From assembly GCA_030425395.1 (NCBI GenBank), contig JAUIAS010000015.1, positions 1 to 64,000 on the forward strand: DNA of 64,000 bases. Direction: 5' to 3'. Positions 8,380-17,660 of this stretch are shown here, in pieces; position 1 is the stretch's first letter; every line of letters begins with the position of its first letter. A program made the position numbers and the translations under genes. The notes beneath the pieces were generated by a model. The model had not been told where the DNA came from and ran no database searches. It was given only the letters and a program-made list of their open reading frames with translations. Source of the stretch: Alphaproteobacteria bacterium (lineage in GTDB: Bacteria; Pseudomonadota; Alphaproteobacteria; Rhodobacterales; Rhodobacteraceae).

Positions 8380-11025
8380 GTGGCAGACACAACGCCCATG
8401 ATGGCCCAGTATCTTGAGATCAAGAACGCGCATCCCGATATGCTGCTGTTCTACCGGATGGGCGATTTCTATGAGATGTTCTTTGACGACGCCGTCGCCG
8501 CGGCTGAAGCATTGGATATCGTGCTGACCAAGCGTGGCAAACACAAGGATCAGGAAATCCCCATGTGCGGCGTGCCCGTGCATTCCGCCGAAGGGTATCT
8601 TCTTTCGCTGATCCGCAAGGGGTTCCGAGTTGCCGTCTGTGAACAGATGGAAAGCCCCGCAGAGGCGAAGAAGCGGGGCCATAAATCGGTGGTCCGCCGG
8701 GATGTCGTCCGCATCATCACACCGGGAACCCTCACCGAAGACAGCCTTCTTGATGCCCGACGTCACAATTTTCTCGCCGCCTGCGCCGATCTGCGTGGCG
8801 CACGGGCGCTGGCCTGGACGGATATCTCAACCGGTGCGTTTCACGTGATGTTGGTGTCGCCCGGCAGGCTGAGCGCCGAACTGGCACGTCTGGCTCCGTC
8901 CGAACTGGTGGTGCCAGATGGAAGCCCGCTGGATTTCCTGGCCCAGATCACCGATCTGGGAATTGCCGATACAATGCTGGGCAAGGCCAGCTTTGACAGC
9001 ACCGCTGCCGAAAAACGGCTGTGCGAACTGTTCTCGGTCTCCGCGCTGGATGCGTTCGGCACCTTTTCGCGCACTGAACTGTCAGCCATGGGCGCGCTGG
9101 TCGATTATCTGTCGATCACTCAAAAGGGAAAATTGCCCCTCCTCCAGCCGCCCCTGCGCGACACCGAGGACCGCACCGTCCAGATCGACGCGGCCACACG
9201 ACGCAATCTTGAGCTGACCCATGCAATGGCAGGCGGGCGGGCCGGATCACTCTTGTCTGTCATTGACCAAACCGCAACGCCCGCCGGTGCGCGCCTTCTT
9301 GAGGCCCGGCTCGTCAGCCCCTCGCGCGATCTTGACGTGATCGGCGCGCGCCTTGATGCGGTTGGCTTCTTTTGTGACAGCACTGCGTTGCGTGACACCA
9401 CCCGCGATCACCTGCGTCAGGTCCCCGATCTGGACCGGGCCCTGTCACGCCTGTCGCTGGAACGCGGCGGCCCGCGTGATCTGGCCGCTGTGCGGGATGC
9501 ATTGGCCCAGGCAGAGGCACTGTATCAGGCTCTGACAAAGGCCGATCTGCCCGACCTACTGGCACACGCCACGCATGATCTGATCGGCTTTGATGACCTT
9601 CTAGCCCATCTCGATGCGGCCCTGATTGCCGAACCTCCGCTTCTGGCCCGCGATGGCGGCTTTATTGCGCAGGGGTTTGACCCCGATCTGGACGATGCCC
9701 GCACCCTGCGCGACGAAGGCCGCGCCGTGATTGCCGGAATGCAGAAAGACTATGTCGAACAAACCGGGGTATCCGCGCTCAAGATCAAACATAACAATGT
9801 TCTGGGCTATTTCATCGAAACCTCCGCCACTCACGCGGAACGGATGATGTCGGCACCGCTTTCCGAAACATTCATCCACCGGCAGACCACCGCAAATCAG
9901 GTTCGTTTCACCACCGTGGAACTGTCGGAAATGGAAACGCGCATTCTCAACGCGGGCGGGCGCGCGCTCGAAATTGAAAAGAGGCTCTTTGACAGTATCC
10001 GCACCACCATCCTGAACGCTGCCCCGCGTCTGTCTGTCACTGCCCGCGCATTGGCCGAGATCGACCTTGCGCAATCCCATGCAACTCTGGCCCGCGCGGC
10101 GGACTGGACCCGACCCACGGTGGACCGCTCCCGATGTTTCACGGTGAAAGGCGGGCGTCACCCGGTTGTGGAACAAGCTCTGAAACGCCAATCCGGCACG
10201 CCTTTTGTGGCCAACGACTGCACCCTTGACGCAAACAACGATTCTGCCGCGATCTGGTTGCTGACCGGGCCCAACATGGCCGGTAAATCCACCTATCTGC
10301 GCCAGAACGCCCTGATTGCCATCCTGGCCCAAACCGGCTGTTACGTGCCAGCGGCCTCCGCGCATGTCGGATTGGTCAGTCAGATATTCTCGCGGGTTGG
10401 CGCCTCCGATGACCTCGCGCGTGGGCGATCCACTTTTATGGTCGAAATGGTGGAAACCGCCGCCATCTTGAATCAGGCGGACGACCGTGCGCTTGTAATT
10501 CTGGATGAAATCGGGCGCGGCACAGCCACCTATGATGGTCTTTCAATCGCATGGGCTACGATGGAGCATCTCCACGGTGTCAACCGCTGTCGCGCCCTGT
10601 TTGCCACCCACTACCACGAACTCACCCGGCTTTCGACCCGGCTGGACGGTGTGGACAACGCAACAGTCGCGGTCCGTGAATGGGAGGGCGAAGTGATCTT
10701 CCTGCACGAAGTCCGCAAAGGTGCCGCTGACCGATCCTACGGGGTGCAGGTGGCGCAGCTCGCTGGATTGCCAAAATCGGTGGTGGATCGTGCGCGCTCG
10801 GTTCTCGATGCGCTGGAACAGGGTGACCGAGAAGGTGCCTCGTCTCCCAAGGCGATCATTGATGATCTGCCCCTGTTTTCGGCCGCCGCTGCCGCGCCAC
10901 CGGCACCGCAACCTGCCACCACGAATCCGGCGATGGCGATTCTGGACGAAATCCACCCTGATGATCTCAGCCCGCGCGATGCCCTGGAGGCGCTCTACAA
11001 ACTGAAAGAGGCGGCCAGGTCCTGA
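8380..11025 (+). CDS. mutS: DNA mismatch repair protein MutS
   Basis: Recognises base mismatches and starts methyl-directed repair. 881 residues from a GTG start, normal for MutS. GDFYEMF (28-34) holds the mismatch-probing Phe30-x-Glu32, the Walker A loop GPNMAGKS is at 630-637, Walker B VILDEIGRG ends near 713, and FATHYHEL follows. GTG at 8380 has a GGGGGA site upstream; the frame stays open to 8203, but those extra residues do not look like MutS. An alternative ATG is at 8398. No mutL is nearby. It converges on grpE. Confidence 0.95.
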   Translation: MADTTPMMAQYLEIKNAHPDMLLFYRMGDFYEMFFDDAVAAAEALDIVLTKRGKHKDQEIPMCGVPVHSAEGYLLSLIRKGFRVAVCEQMESPAEAKKRGHKSVVRRDVVRIITPGTLTEDSLLDARRHNFLAACADLRGARALAWTDISTGAFHVMLVSPGRLSAELARLAPSELVVPDGSPLDFLAQITDLGIADTMLGKASFDSTAAEKRLCELFSVSALDAFGTFSRTELSAMGALVDYLSITQKGKLPLLQPPLRDTEDRTVQIDAATRRNLELTHAMAGGRAGSLLSVIDQTATPAGARLLEARLVSPSRDLDVIGARLDAVGFFCDSTALRDTTRDHLRQVPDLDRALSRLSLERGGPRDLAAVRDALAQAEALYQALTKADLPDLLAHATHDLIGFDDLLAHLDAALIAEPPLLARDGGFIAQGFDPDLDDARTLRDEGRAVIAGMQKDYVEQTGVSALKIKHNNVLGYFIETSATHAERMMSAPLSETFIHRQTTANQVRFTTVELSEMETRILNAGGRALEIEKRLFDSIRTTILNAAPRLSVTARALAEIDLAQSHATLARAADWTRPTVDRSRCFTVKGGRHPVVEQALKRQSGTPFVANDCTLDANNDSAAIWLLTGPNMAGKSTYLRQNALIAILAQTGCYVPAASAHVGLVSQIFSRVGASDDLARGRSTFMVEMVETAAILNQADDRALVILDEIGRGTATYDGLSIAWATMEHLHGVNRCRALFATHYHELTRLSTRLDGVDNATVAVREWEGEVIFLHEVRKGAADRSYGVQVAQLAGLPKSVVDRARSVLDALEQGDREGASSPKAIIDDLPLFSAAAAAPPAPQPATTNPAMAILDEIHPDDLSPRDALEALYKLKEAARS

Positions 11026-11069
11026 CCGCCCCTGCTTCTTTCTCGTTCCAAATACCCTCGCCGAAGGCG

Positions 11070-11086
11070 CGCACCGGAACGGTGCG
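11070..11086. terminator. Hairpin between convergent mutS and grpE
   Basis: Perfect inverted repeat CGCACCG-GAA-CGGTGCG in the 66-bp gap between mutS and grpE stops. No clear T-run on either side. It could end both transcripts or be a copy of a dispersed intergenic repeat. Confidence 0.35.
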
Positions 11087-11091
11087 TCTCT

Positions 11092-11655
11092 TCAGGATGC
11101 GGGCATTGAGGACACGCCAACCTTGGCGGGCCGCAACAACCTGTCGTGCAACATGAACCCTTCTGCGCTGACCTGGATGATCTCGCCGGCCTTGGTTCCC
11201 GGCACCGGGGCTTCAAACATGGCTTCGTGCATCTGTGGATCAAACCTGTCACCCGCTTCCGGGGCGATGATTTCGATTCCGTGACGTTTGAACACGTTCA
11301 GAAGTTCCCGCATTGTCAGCTCGATACCTTCGATCAACGCTGCCTGTTCGTCCTTCTGTTCTTCGGTGATCACCTCGATTGCACGCTTGAGGTTGTCATA
11401 AACCGGCAGCATATCCCGCGCCAGTTTGGAGCCACCGTATTGTTCGGCTTCCCGCCGGTGCTTTTCTGACCGTTTGCGCACGTTCTCGGTTTCGGCCAAG
11501 GCGCGCATGAAACGGTCGCGCATCTCATCGCGTTCGGCGCGCAGTGCGTCCAACTCTGCGTCCACACCGTCGATTTCCATCTCTTCTTCCGCGTGCTCTT
11601 CGGCCTCCGCGGCCTCGATATCGTCAAGGAAATCGTCGTTCTTCGGCTCTGCCAT
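11092..11655 (-). CDS. grpE: Nucleotide exchange factor GrpE
   Basis: Co-chaperone that releases ADP from DnaK. 187 residues with an acidic N-terminus (AEAEEHAEEEMEIDG), a coiled-coil helix through about residue 75 (RFMRALAETENVRKRSEK) and the C-terminal beta-domain with HEAMFEAPVPGTKAGEI. The ATG at 11655 has a GAGGTGG ribosome binding site. It lies 9 bp downstream of hrcA, so the two are an operon; dnaK is not in the window. Confidence 0.96.
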   Translation of the reverse strand: MAEPKNDDFLDDIEAAEAEEHAEEEMEIDGVDAELDALRAERDEMRDRFMRALAETENVRKRSEKHRREAEQYGGSKLARDMLPVYDNLKRAIEVITEEQKDEQAALIEGIELTMRELLNVFKRHGIEIIAPEAGDRFDPQMHEAMFEAPVPGTKAGEIIQVSAEGFMLHDRLLRPAKVGVSSMPAS

Positions 11656-11664
11656 ATTCCACCT

Positions 11665-12738
11665 CTAGTTCCGATCGGAGATCAGCCGCCCGACCAGTTG
11701 CGCCGTGTAATCCACGATCGGCACGATACGTCCATAGTTAAGGCGCGTGGGGCCGATGACACCCACAGCACCAATGATCTTTCGGTCAGCGTTCATATAA
11801 GGAGACACCACCAAAGAGGAACCCGAAAGTGAGAAAAGTTTGTTCTCTGAGCCGATAAAAATGCGCACGCCGTCGCCGGTTTCCGTCAGTTCAAGGAATT
11901 CGGCAATATCCCGCTTGCGTTCAAGGTCATCAAACAGGCTGCGGATGCGTTCCAGACCTTCTTCGGCATCCGGTGCTCCGCTGGTATCCAGCAGGTTGGA
12001 GCGCCCGCGCACAATCAGGCGACCGGGATCATCGGCATCGTCAGTCCACATCGCCAACCCGCTTTCGACCATTGCGCGGGCAAGGCTGTCGATCTCCTGT
12101 CTGCGTCGGGCGATTTCCTTGGTGATCAACCCACGCGCCTCGCTCAGCGTGCGGCCCTCGATCAGTGAATTCAGAAAATTCGCCGCCTCACGCATGGAGC
12201 TTGGGGTCTGGCCCGGTGGTGGCGTAAATATCCGGTTTTCCACGTGACCGTCCGCAAACACCAAAACCACCAACGCGCGATCATGCGCCAGCGACACGAA
12301 CTCGATGTGCTTGATCGCGGCCTCGTGTTTCGGCGTCAGGACAAGGGACGCGCCGCGCGTCACCCCGGACAGAGCGGATCCGATTCGATCCAGCAAGCCT
12401 GTCACGCCGCCCGCGCTGTCCTGAACGGTGGAGTCGATCTTTTCCCGGTCGTCCTGGCCCAGATCGTTGACCTCAAGCAACCCATCCACAAACATCCGGA
12501 GCCCAAGCTGAGTGGGTATGCGCCCGGCACTGACGTGGGGACTGTCCAATAGGCCAAGGTATTCCAGATCCTGCATCACATTTCGGATCGTCGCGGCACT
12601 GACCTTTTCGCTCAACGTTCGGGTCAGAGACCGGCTGCCCACCGGGTCACCGTTTTCAAGATAGGATTCCACCACGCGCCGGAAAACCTCGCGCGAGCGG
12701 TCGTTCATCTCTTCGAGAAGTGTGGATGTATCATTCAT
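11665..12738 (-). CDS. hrcA: Heat-inducible transcription repressor HrcA
   Basis: DNA-binding repressor that in many bacteria controls groESL or dnaK through CIRCE elements. 357 residues with the N-terminal winged helix (VGSRSLTRTLSEKVSAATIRN, GLLDSPHVSAGRIPT) and a C-terminal region ending in GPTRLNYGRIVPIVDYTAQLVG. A second in-frame ATG at 12708 has a slightly better ribosome binding site. It is divergent from rph. No CIRCE inverted repeat is visible in the 115 bp upstream, so this operon itself is not obviously autoregulated. Confidence 0.94.
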   Translation of the reverse strand: MNDTSTLLEEMNDRSREVFRRVVESYLENGDPVGSRSLTRTLSEKVSAATIRNVMQDLEYLGLLDSPHVSAGRIPTQLGLRMFVDGLLEVNDLGQDDREKIDSTVQDSAGGVTGLLDRIGSALSGVTRGASLVLTPKHEAAIKHIEFVSLAHDRALVVLVFADGHVENRIFTPPPGQTPSSMREAANFLNSLIEGRTLSEARGLITKEIARRRQEIDSLARAMVESGLAMWTDDADDPGRLIVRGRSNLLDTSGAPDAEEGLERIRSLFDDLERKRDIAEFLELTETGDGVRIFIGSENKLFSLSGSSLVVSPYMNADRKIIGAVGVIGPTRLNYGRIVPIVDYTAQLVGRLISDRN

Positions 12739-12853
12739 CTTTGTCAGACCTTACGCGGAAGATCATTAAAAGTCACATTGGCCAAAGGTCAATCGGGGTT
12801 GCGTTCCTGTCTTGACCGGCGATATCCCGATCTGAAACAGAAAAGGATCACCC

Positions 12854-13567
12854 ATGCGCCCCTCTGGACGGAATTTAAGCGAAATGCGCCCGGTTTCAAT
12901 CGAAACTGGCTACACAAAACATGCGGAAGGATCGTGCCTGATCTCCATCGGGGCCACCCGAGTGATCTGCACCGCGACGATCGAAGACCGCGTGCCGCCG
13001 TTCATCAAGGGATCGGGTCTCGGTTGGGTCACAGCGGAATACGGTATGCTGCCCCGCGCAACCAACACACGGATGCGCCGAGAAGCGGCAAGCGGCAAGC
13101 AAGGCGGCCGCACGGTTGAAATTCAGCGTCTGATTGGCCGTTCCCTGCGTGCCGGGGTTGACCGTGTTGCCTTGGGCGAACGCCAGATCACTGTCGATTG
13201 CGATGTTATCCAGGCGGACGGCGGCACGCGCTGTGCCTCGATCACGGGCGGTTGGGTCGCGCTGCGCCTTGCCGTGAACAAGCTGATGAAAGCCGGTGAC
13301 GTGATTTCCGACCCGTTGGTTGATCCAGTGGCTGCGGTCAGCTGCGGCATCTATGCTGGCCAACCGGTTCTTGATCTGGATTATCCCGAAGACTCAGAAG
13401 CCGGCGTTGATGGCAACTTCATCATGACCGCTTCGGGCCAGTTGATCGAGGTCCAGATGAGCGCCGAGGGTTCAACCTATTCCCGCGCCCAGATGAACGA
13501 ACTTCTGGATTTGGCAGAAAAAGGCGTGTCGGAGCTTGTTGCCGCGCAAAAGGCTGCAACCGCATGA
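12854..13567 (+). CDS. rph: Ribonuclease PH
   Basis: Phosphorolytic 3'-5' exoribonuclease that trims tRNA 3' ends. 237 residues, the usual length, with [24 protein letters not shown] and the phosphate-binding-type arginine-rich segment [14 protein letters not shown]-like (around residues 76-88). The ATG follows AAAAGGATCACCC. Its stop overlaps the rdgB start (ATGA), giving rph-rdgB-hemW as one unit, a conserved alphaproteobacterial order. Confidence 0.96.
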   Translation: MRPSGRNLSEMRPVSIETGYTKHAEGSCLISIGATRVICTATIEDRVPPFIKGSGLGWVTAEYGMLPRATNTRMRREAASGKQGGRTVEIQRLIGRSLRAGVDRVALGERQITVDCDVIQADGGTRCASITGGWVALRLAVNKLMKAGDVISDPLVDPVAAVSCGIYAGQPVLDLDYPEDSEAGVDGNFIMTASGQLIEVQMSAEGSTYSRAQMNELLDLAEKGVSELVAAQKAATA

Positions 13568-14178
13568 CACGGCCCTTTTCCGGTGACCGGCTTTTGGTCG
13601 CCACGCACAACAAGGGCAAACTTGAGGAGATCGCCGATCTCCTCAAGCCGTTTGGCGTATCGGTTGTTGGCGCGGCCGAGATGAACCTGCCCGAACCTGA
13701 AGAGACGGAAACCACCTTTGTCGGCAATGCCCGGATCAAGGCGCATGCCGCCGCAAAGGCCACAGGAATGCCTGCCCTGTCCGATGATTCCGGGATTGAG
13801 ATTGATGCTCTTGACGGTGCTCCCGGTGTCTATACCGCGGACTGGGCCGAAACTCCGAACGGCCGTGATTTTGTCATGGCAATGAAACGGGCCAACCGGG
13901 AACTCGATGCCAGAAACGCGCCGTACCCGCGCACCGCACGGTTCTGTTGCACGCTGGTTTTGGCCTGGCCCGATGGCCATGACGAAGTGTTTCCCGGTGT
14001 AATGCCCGGTCGCGTGGTCTGGCCCATGCGGGGCGATCAGGGGCACGGATACGATCCGATCTTTCAGCCTGACGGATATGACATCACCTTTGGCGAAATG
14101 GATCGCTGGGAAAAGAACCGCATCAGCCACAGGGCCGATGCCTTCCGCAAATTCGTCGATGGCTGTTTTGGCGGGTGA
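13564..14178 (+). CDS. rdgB: dITP/XTP pyrophosphatase (RdgB/HAM1)
   Basis: Hydrolyses dITP, XTP and related deaminated purine nucleotides so that they are not built into DNA. 204 residues with [13 protein letters not shown] at residues 10-22, the metal-binding [13 protein letters not shown] block, and the [18 protein letters not shown] block near the C-terminus. Overlaps rph by 4 nt and hemW by 20 nt. Confidence 0.95.
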   Translation: MTRPFSGDRLLVATHNKGKLEEIADLLKPFGVSVVGAAEMNLPEPEETETTFVGNARIKAHAAAKATGMPALSDDSGIEIDALDGAPGVYTADWAETPNGRDFVMAMKRANRELDARNAPYPRTARFCCTLVLAWPDGHDEVFPGVMPGRVVWPMRGDQGHGYDPIFQPDGYDITFGEMDRWEKNRISHRADAFRKFVDGCFGG

Positions 14179-15325
14179 TTGGCGCAACGGTGGCTTTGGG
14201 CTTTATGTCCATTGGCCGTTTTGCGAGGCGAAATGCCCCTATTGCGACTTCAACAGTCACGTCGTCCGACTCATAGATCAAACCGCATGGGCCAACGCCT
14301 ATCTGCGCGAACTTGACCGTGTCGCTGCCGAAATACCCTGTCGGGTTCTCAATTCCATATTCTTCGGCGGAGGCACGCCCAGCCTCATGCACCCCGATAC
14401 CGTTGCCACAGTGATCGAAGCCGCTCGACGCCACTGGCCCTTTGCCAATGACATTGAAATTACGCTTGAAGCCAACCCCGGTTCGGTCGAGGCCGGGCGC
14501 TTTGCTGGATATCGCGACGGGGGCGTAAACAGGGTCTCAATCGGGATTCAGGCTCTGAATGATCCGGATTTGCGCCGCCTTGGCCGTATTCACTCGGTCG
14601 CCGAGGCGCGGGCCGCTTTCGACATCGCACGTGACTGTTTTGATCGGGTCAGCTTCGATCTCATCTATGCCCGTCAGGATCAAACGCTTGCAGATTGGGA
14701 AGCCGAACTGCGGCAAGCCCTCTCGATGGCCGTAGATCACCTTTCGCTGTATCAACTGACAATTGAGAACGGCACAGCCTTTGGTGATCGCTATGACGCG
14801 GGCAAGCTGCGCGGCCTGCCGGATGACGATCGTGCGGCGGACTTGTATGCACTGACACAGGCGGTTAGTGCCGAATTCGGCATGAACCGATACGAAGTGT
14901 CAAACCACGCTCACCCCGATGCGCCGTCCCGGCATAACCTGATTTATTGGCGCTACGGCGATTACGTCGGGATCGGCCCCGGCGCACATGGCAGGATCAC
15001 TTTAAACGGACAGCGATACGCGACAGAAGCCCATCGCGCACCCGGCGCGTGGCTGGCGGCTGTCGATAATGGCAGCGGCGAAAAACCCCGACATTGCATT
15101 GATATGGCAGATCAGGCCGATGAATACGCAATGATGTCGCTTCGTCTGACCGAAGGAATGGATATTGAGCGTTATCAAACCCTTGCCAATCGCCCGATCC
15201 GGTCAAATGCTGTTGACAAGCTGATTGATCTTGGGATGATCCGCCAAGATCAAGGAAGGATTTTCGTTCAGGATCAAGGGTTTATGATCCTGAACGCGGT
15301 TATTGCCGAATTGCTGGCGGACTAA
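14159..15325 (+). CDS. hemW: HemW, radical SAM protein of the coproporphyrinogen oxidase-like family
   Basis: 388-residue radical SAM protein. The Cys22-x3-Cys26-x2-Cys29 cluster motif (CEAKCPYC) and FFGGGTPSL are seen. The short N-terminus and the rph-rdgB context fit HemW, a heme-binding or heme-trafficking protein, rather than the true anaerobic oxidase HemN. The start at 14159 was chosen because it places the usual short leader before GLYVHWPFC; the frame is open further upstream inside rdgB. Its TAA stop overlaps the parB stop on the other strand. Confidence 0.9.
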   Translation: MAVLAGDWRNGGFGLYVHWPFCEAKCPYCDFNSHVVRLIDQTAWANAYLRELDRVAAEIPCRVLNSIFFGGGTPSLMHPDTVATVIEAARRHWPFANDIEITLEANPGSVEAGRFAGYRDGGVNRVSIGIQALNDPDLRRLGRIHSVAEARAAFDIARDCFDRVSFDLIYARQDQTLADWEAELRQALSMAVDHLSLYQLTIENGTAFGDRYDAGKLRGLPDDDRAADLYALTQAVSAEFGMNRYEVSNHAHPDAPSRHNLIYWRYGDYVGIGPGAHGRITLNGQRYATEAHRAPGAWLAAVDNGSGEKPRHCIDMADQADEYAMMSLRLTEGMDIERYQTLANRPIRSNAVDKLIDLGMIRQDQGRIFVQDQGFMILNAVIAELLAD

Positions 15326-16224
15326 TTTCCGCTAAGGAGCCTGCAAAGCGTATCGAGTTCATCAAGCGTCTTGTAGCGCACGGAAATAGTGCCCTCTTCG
15401 CCGTCACCCTTGTGATCTATTTCGACCTTCATACCCAACGCAGCAGACAAATCGCCTTCCAGGGCGACCGTATCCGCGTCTTTTTCTTTTTTCTGCTGTG
15501 CGCCTGATCTGGATGATTTCGACGTGTTCGACCCGTCCCCCTTGCGGACAAGCGCCTCTGTCGCACGCACCGACAAGCCTTGGGTCACAACCTTGCGAGC
15601 AAGGGCCGATGCATCCTCCGAAGTGATCAACGCGCGGGCGTGGCCGGCGCTCAGTTCTCCGTCCTGAAGCATGTCCTGCACGTCTTTTGGCAAGGACAAA
15701 AGTCGCAGCAAGTTTGCAATATGGCTCCGGCTTTTACCCAAAGCTTCGGCCAGCTTTTCCTGCGTATGACCAAATCTGTCCATCAATTGGCGGTATCCTG
15801 CCGCCTCTTCTACCGCGTTCAGATCTGCGCGTTGGATATTTTCGATGATCGCGATTTCCAGAACTTCCACGTCATCAAAATCACGCACCAGAACAGGCAA
15901 TTCATGTAGTTTAGCCCGCTGTGCAGCACGCCAACGGCGTTCACCCGCGACGATCTCATACATTCCACCTTCGCGGGGGCGCACGATCAGCGGTTGGATC
16001 ACGCCTTTTTCGGCGATGGACGACGCCAGTTCCGACAGCGCCTCTTCGGTAAAGCGACGGCGCGGCTGATCAGGGTTGGGAACGATCCGTTCGATCGGCA
16101 AAACCCGATCCGGGCTGCGCGGTTGATCAGGAGCAACGGTCTGTTCGGCCTCGGGCGTCACATCAGCCATCAACGCCGAAAGCCCCCGGCCCAATCCACG
16201 CGGTTTGTTTTTCTTATCGGTCAT
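15322..16224 (-). CDS. parB: Chromosome partitioning protein ParB
   Basis: CTP-dependent DNA clamp that loads at parS and spreads, directing origin segregation. 300 residues: RGLGRGLSALMAD near the N-terminus (ParA-contact region), the PxxxR-type region RFTEEALSELASSI followed by GERRWRAAQRAKLHELPVLVRD (CTP-binding fold), a helix-turn-helix (TQEKLAEALGKSRSHIANLLRLL) and a C-terminal dimerisation segment. The start at 16224 has GGAGG 6 nt upstream. Follows parA by 19 bp. Its cognate parS sites are at 17616 and 19512. Confidence 0.95.
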   Translation of the reverse strand: MTDKKNKPRGLGRGLSALMADVTPEAEQTVAPDQPRSPDRVLPIERIVPNPDQPRRRFTEEALSELASSIAEKGVIQPLIVRPREGGMYEIVAGERRWRAAQRAKLHELPVLVRDFDDVEVLEIAIIENIQRADLNAVEEAAGYRQLMDRFGHTQEKLAEALGKSRSHIANLLRLLSLPKDVQDMLQDGELSAGHARALITSEDASALARKVVTQGLSVRATEALVRKGDGSNTSKSSRSGAQQKKEKDADTVALEGDLSAALGMKVEIDHKGDGEEGTISVRYKTLDELDTLCRLLSGN

Positions 16225-16243
16225 CTGCCCTCCGGTCCCGCGA

Positions 16244-17053
16244 TTAGGCGGCGGTTTTCGTGTGGTTTTCAATCAATTCCCGCGCCAAAGCACGATACGC
16301 CATAGCCCCTTGGGAATTGGTGTCATAGTTCAGGACTGGCATCGCATAGGACGGTGATTCACTCACCCGAACATTGCGCGGAATGACAGTCTTGAACACC
16401 AAGTCGCCCAAGTTATCCCGCGCGTCTTGCTCAACTTGCTGGGACAGGTTGTTGCGGCGGTCATACATCGTCAGCACAATTCCTTCGATCCGCAACTTGG
16501 GATTGGCCGTCTGGCGAACCTCTCGAACGGTCAACATCAACTGAGACAGACCTTCCAGAGCGAAAAATTCGCTCTGGAGCGGCACCAGAACCGAATGTGC
16601 GGCCACCATGGCATTAACGGTCAAGAGGTTAAGAGAAGGCGGACAATCAATCAGGACGTAGTCCCAACCAAAAGCATCAATCGCTGGCTGTCGCAGCGCG
16701 TCGTGCAAGAGAAAGGAACGTTTTTCGTTTGCGATAAGCTCTAGATCGGCGGAGCTCAGATCAACCGTGGCCGGAATAATGCCCATGCCAGGAAAAACGG
16801 TGTCCTGAATAACGTCCTCAAGCGCGGCGTCATCCACAAGAAGGTCATACGTTGTCATCTTGCGGGCGGAGCCATCAATTCCCAACCCGGTTGATGCGTT
16901 TCCCTGCGGATCAAGATCCACCACAAGCACGCGGTTTCCCTGCTCAACCAAGCCCGCAGCAAGGTTGATCGCTGTGGTTGTTTTACCGACGCCGCCTTTT
17001 TGATTGGCAATCGCGATGATTTTCGGGCCATCAGGACGCGACAGATCAATCAC
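16244..17053 (-). CDS. parA: Chromosome partitioning ATPase ParA
   Basis: Walker-type ATPase that forms a gradient on DNA and moves ParB-parS complexes. 269 residues, with the deviant Walker A KGGVGKT at residues 19-25 and DPQGNASTGLG, DCPPSLNLLTVNA and RRNNLSQQVEQD blocks. Overlaps the rsmG stop by 8 nt. Chromosomal rather than plasmid type, judged from linkage to rsmG and mnmG and from the short N-terminus. Confidence 0.95.
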   Translation of the reverse strand: MIDLSRPDGPKIIAIANQKGGVGKTTTAINLAAGLVEQGNRVLVVDLDPQGNASTGLGIDGSARKMTTYDLLVDDAALEDVIQDTVFPGMGIIPATVDLSSADLELIANEKRSFLLHDALRQPAIDAFGWDYVLIDCPPSLNLLTVNAMVAAHSVLVPLQSEFFALEGLSQLMLTVREVRQTANPKLRIEGIVLTMYDRRNNLSQQVEQDARDNLGDLVFKTVIPRNVRVSESPSYAMPVLNYDTNSQGAMAYRALARELIENHTKTAA

Positions 17054-17660
17054 GGGACACTCCTTGGATCTTGAGTATTGCTGCTTCGGGTTCAGTCACA
17101 CTCTTAACCGCCTCACAGTCGAAACGCCATTGCGGTCGTGCATCTTCCACCTCGTTTTTCCAGGTGGCACCCTTCGGAAAAAGACACATACCCGAGGGAT
17201 CAAGATGGCGCTGAGAGAAGCCGAGGAGTTTATCAAGGTCGGCCAATGCGCGAGCTGAAAGAATATCTGCCCCCTGTGGGGGTGCCAGTTCAATGCGTTC
17301 TGATAAAACCGTGACAGACAGCCCCAGTTCGCGTGCTACCGTGCGGAGAAAAACGCATTTACGCTGATCGCTTTCGATCAGAGTAAACCTTGCCTCTGGG
17401 GCGGTTTCCATTGCGCAAATCGCAGCTACAAGACCGGGAAGCCCGCCGCCGGATCCGATATCCACCCAGTGTGAAAATGGTCCGGCAATGGCGAAAACCT
17501 GAAGGGAATCCGCAATATGGCGATCCCACACGCGTTGCAAGCTGCTTCTGGATACAAGATTGATGCGTGGATTCCATTTACGGATAAGGTCGACATAAAT
17601 CTCGAGCCGCATCAATGTTTCACGTGAAACATCGGTTCCGTCCGGCCAGCGGGCCGTCAC
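17046..17660 (-). CDS. rsmG: 16S rRNA (guanine-N7) methyltransferase RsmG
   Basis: Methylates G527 (E. coli numbering) of 16S rRNA with SAM. 204 residues; the SAM loop [12 protein letters not shown] and [12 protein letters not shown] are typical. It starts with GTG at 17660 overlapping the mnmG stop (GTGA). Codons for residues 10-15 (DVSRET) contain a perfect parS site at 17616-17631, so this stretch is constrained both as protein and as ParB-binding DNA. Confidence 0.95.
   Translation of the reverse strand: MTARWPDGTDVSRETLMRLEIYVDLIRKWNPRINLVSRSSLQRVWDRHIADSLQVFAIAGPFSHWVDIGSGGGLPGLVAAICAMETAPEARFTLIESDQRKCVFLRTVARELGLSVTVLSERIELAPPQGADILSARALADLDKLLGFSQRHLDPSGMCLFPKGATWKNEVEDARPQWRFDCEAVKSVTEPEAAILKIQGVSRD
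17616..17631. promoter_or_regulatory. parS centromere site within rsmG
   Basis: Perfect 16-bp palindrome TGTTTCACGTGAAACA, identical to the universal ParB-binding parS consensus. It lies in the 5' coding part of rsmG, 0.6 kb upstream of parA and about 5.4 kb from the proposed origin. Confidence 0.95.

Noticed and set aside
8835-8850. parS-like TTTCACGTGATG in mutS
   Set aside because: One arm is mismatched; not a full palindrome. Likewise 10134-10148 (TGTTTCACGGTGAAA) has an inserted base.
12739-12853. CIRCE element expected near hrcA
   Set aside because: No TTAGCACTC-N9-GAGTGCTAA-type repeat in the hrcA-rph gap.
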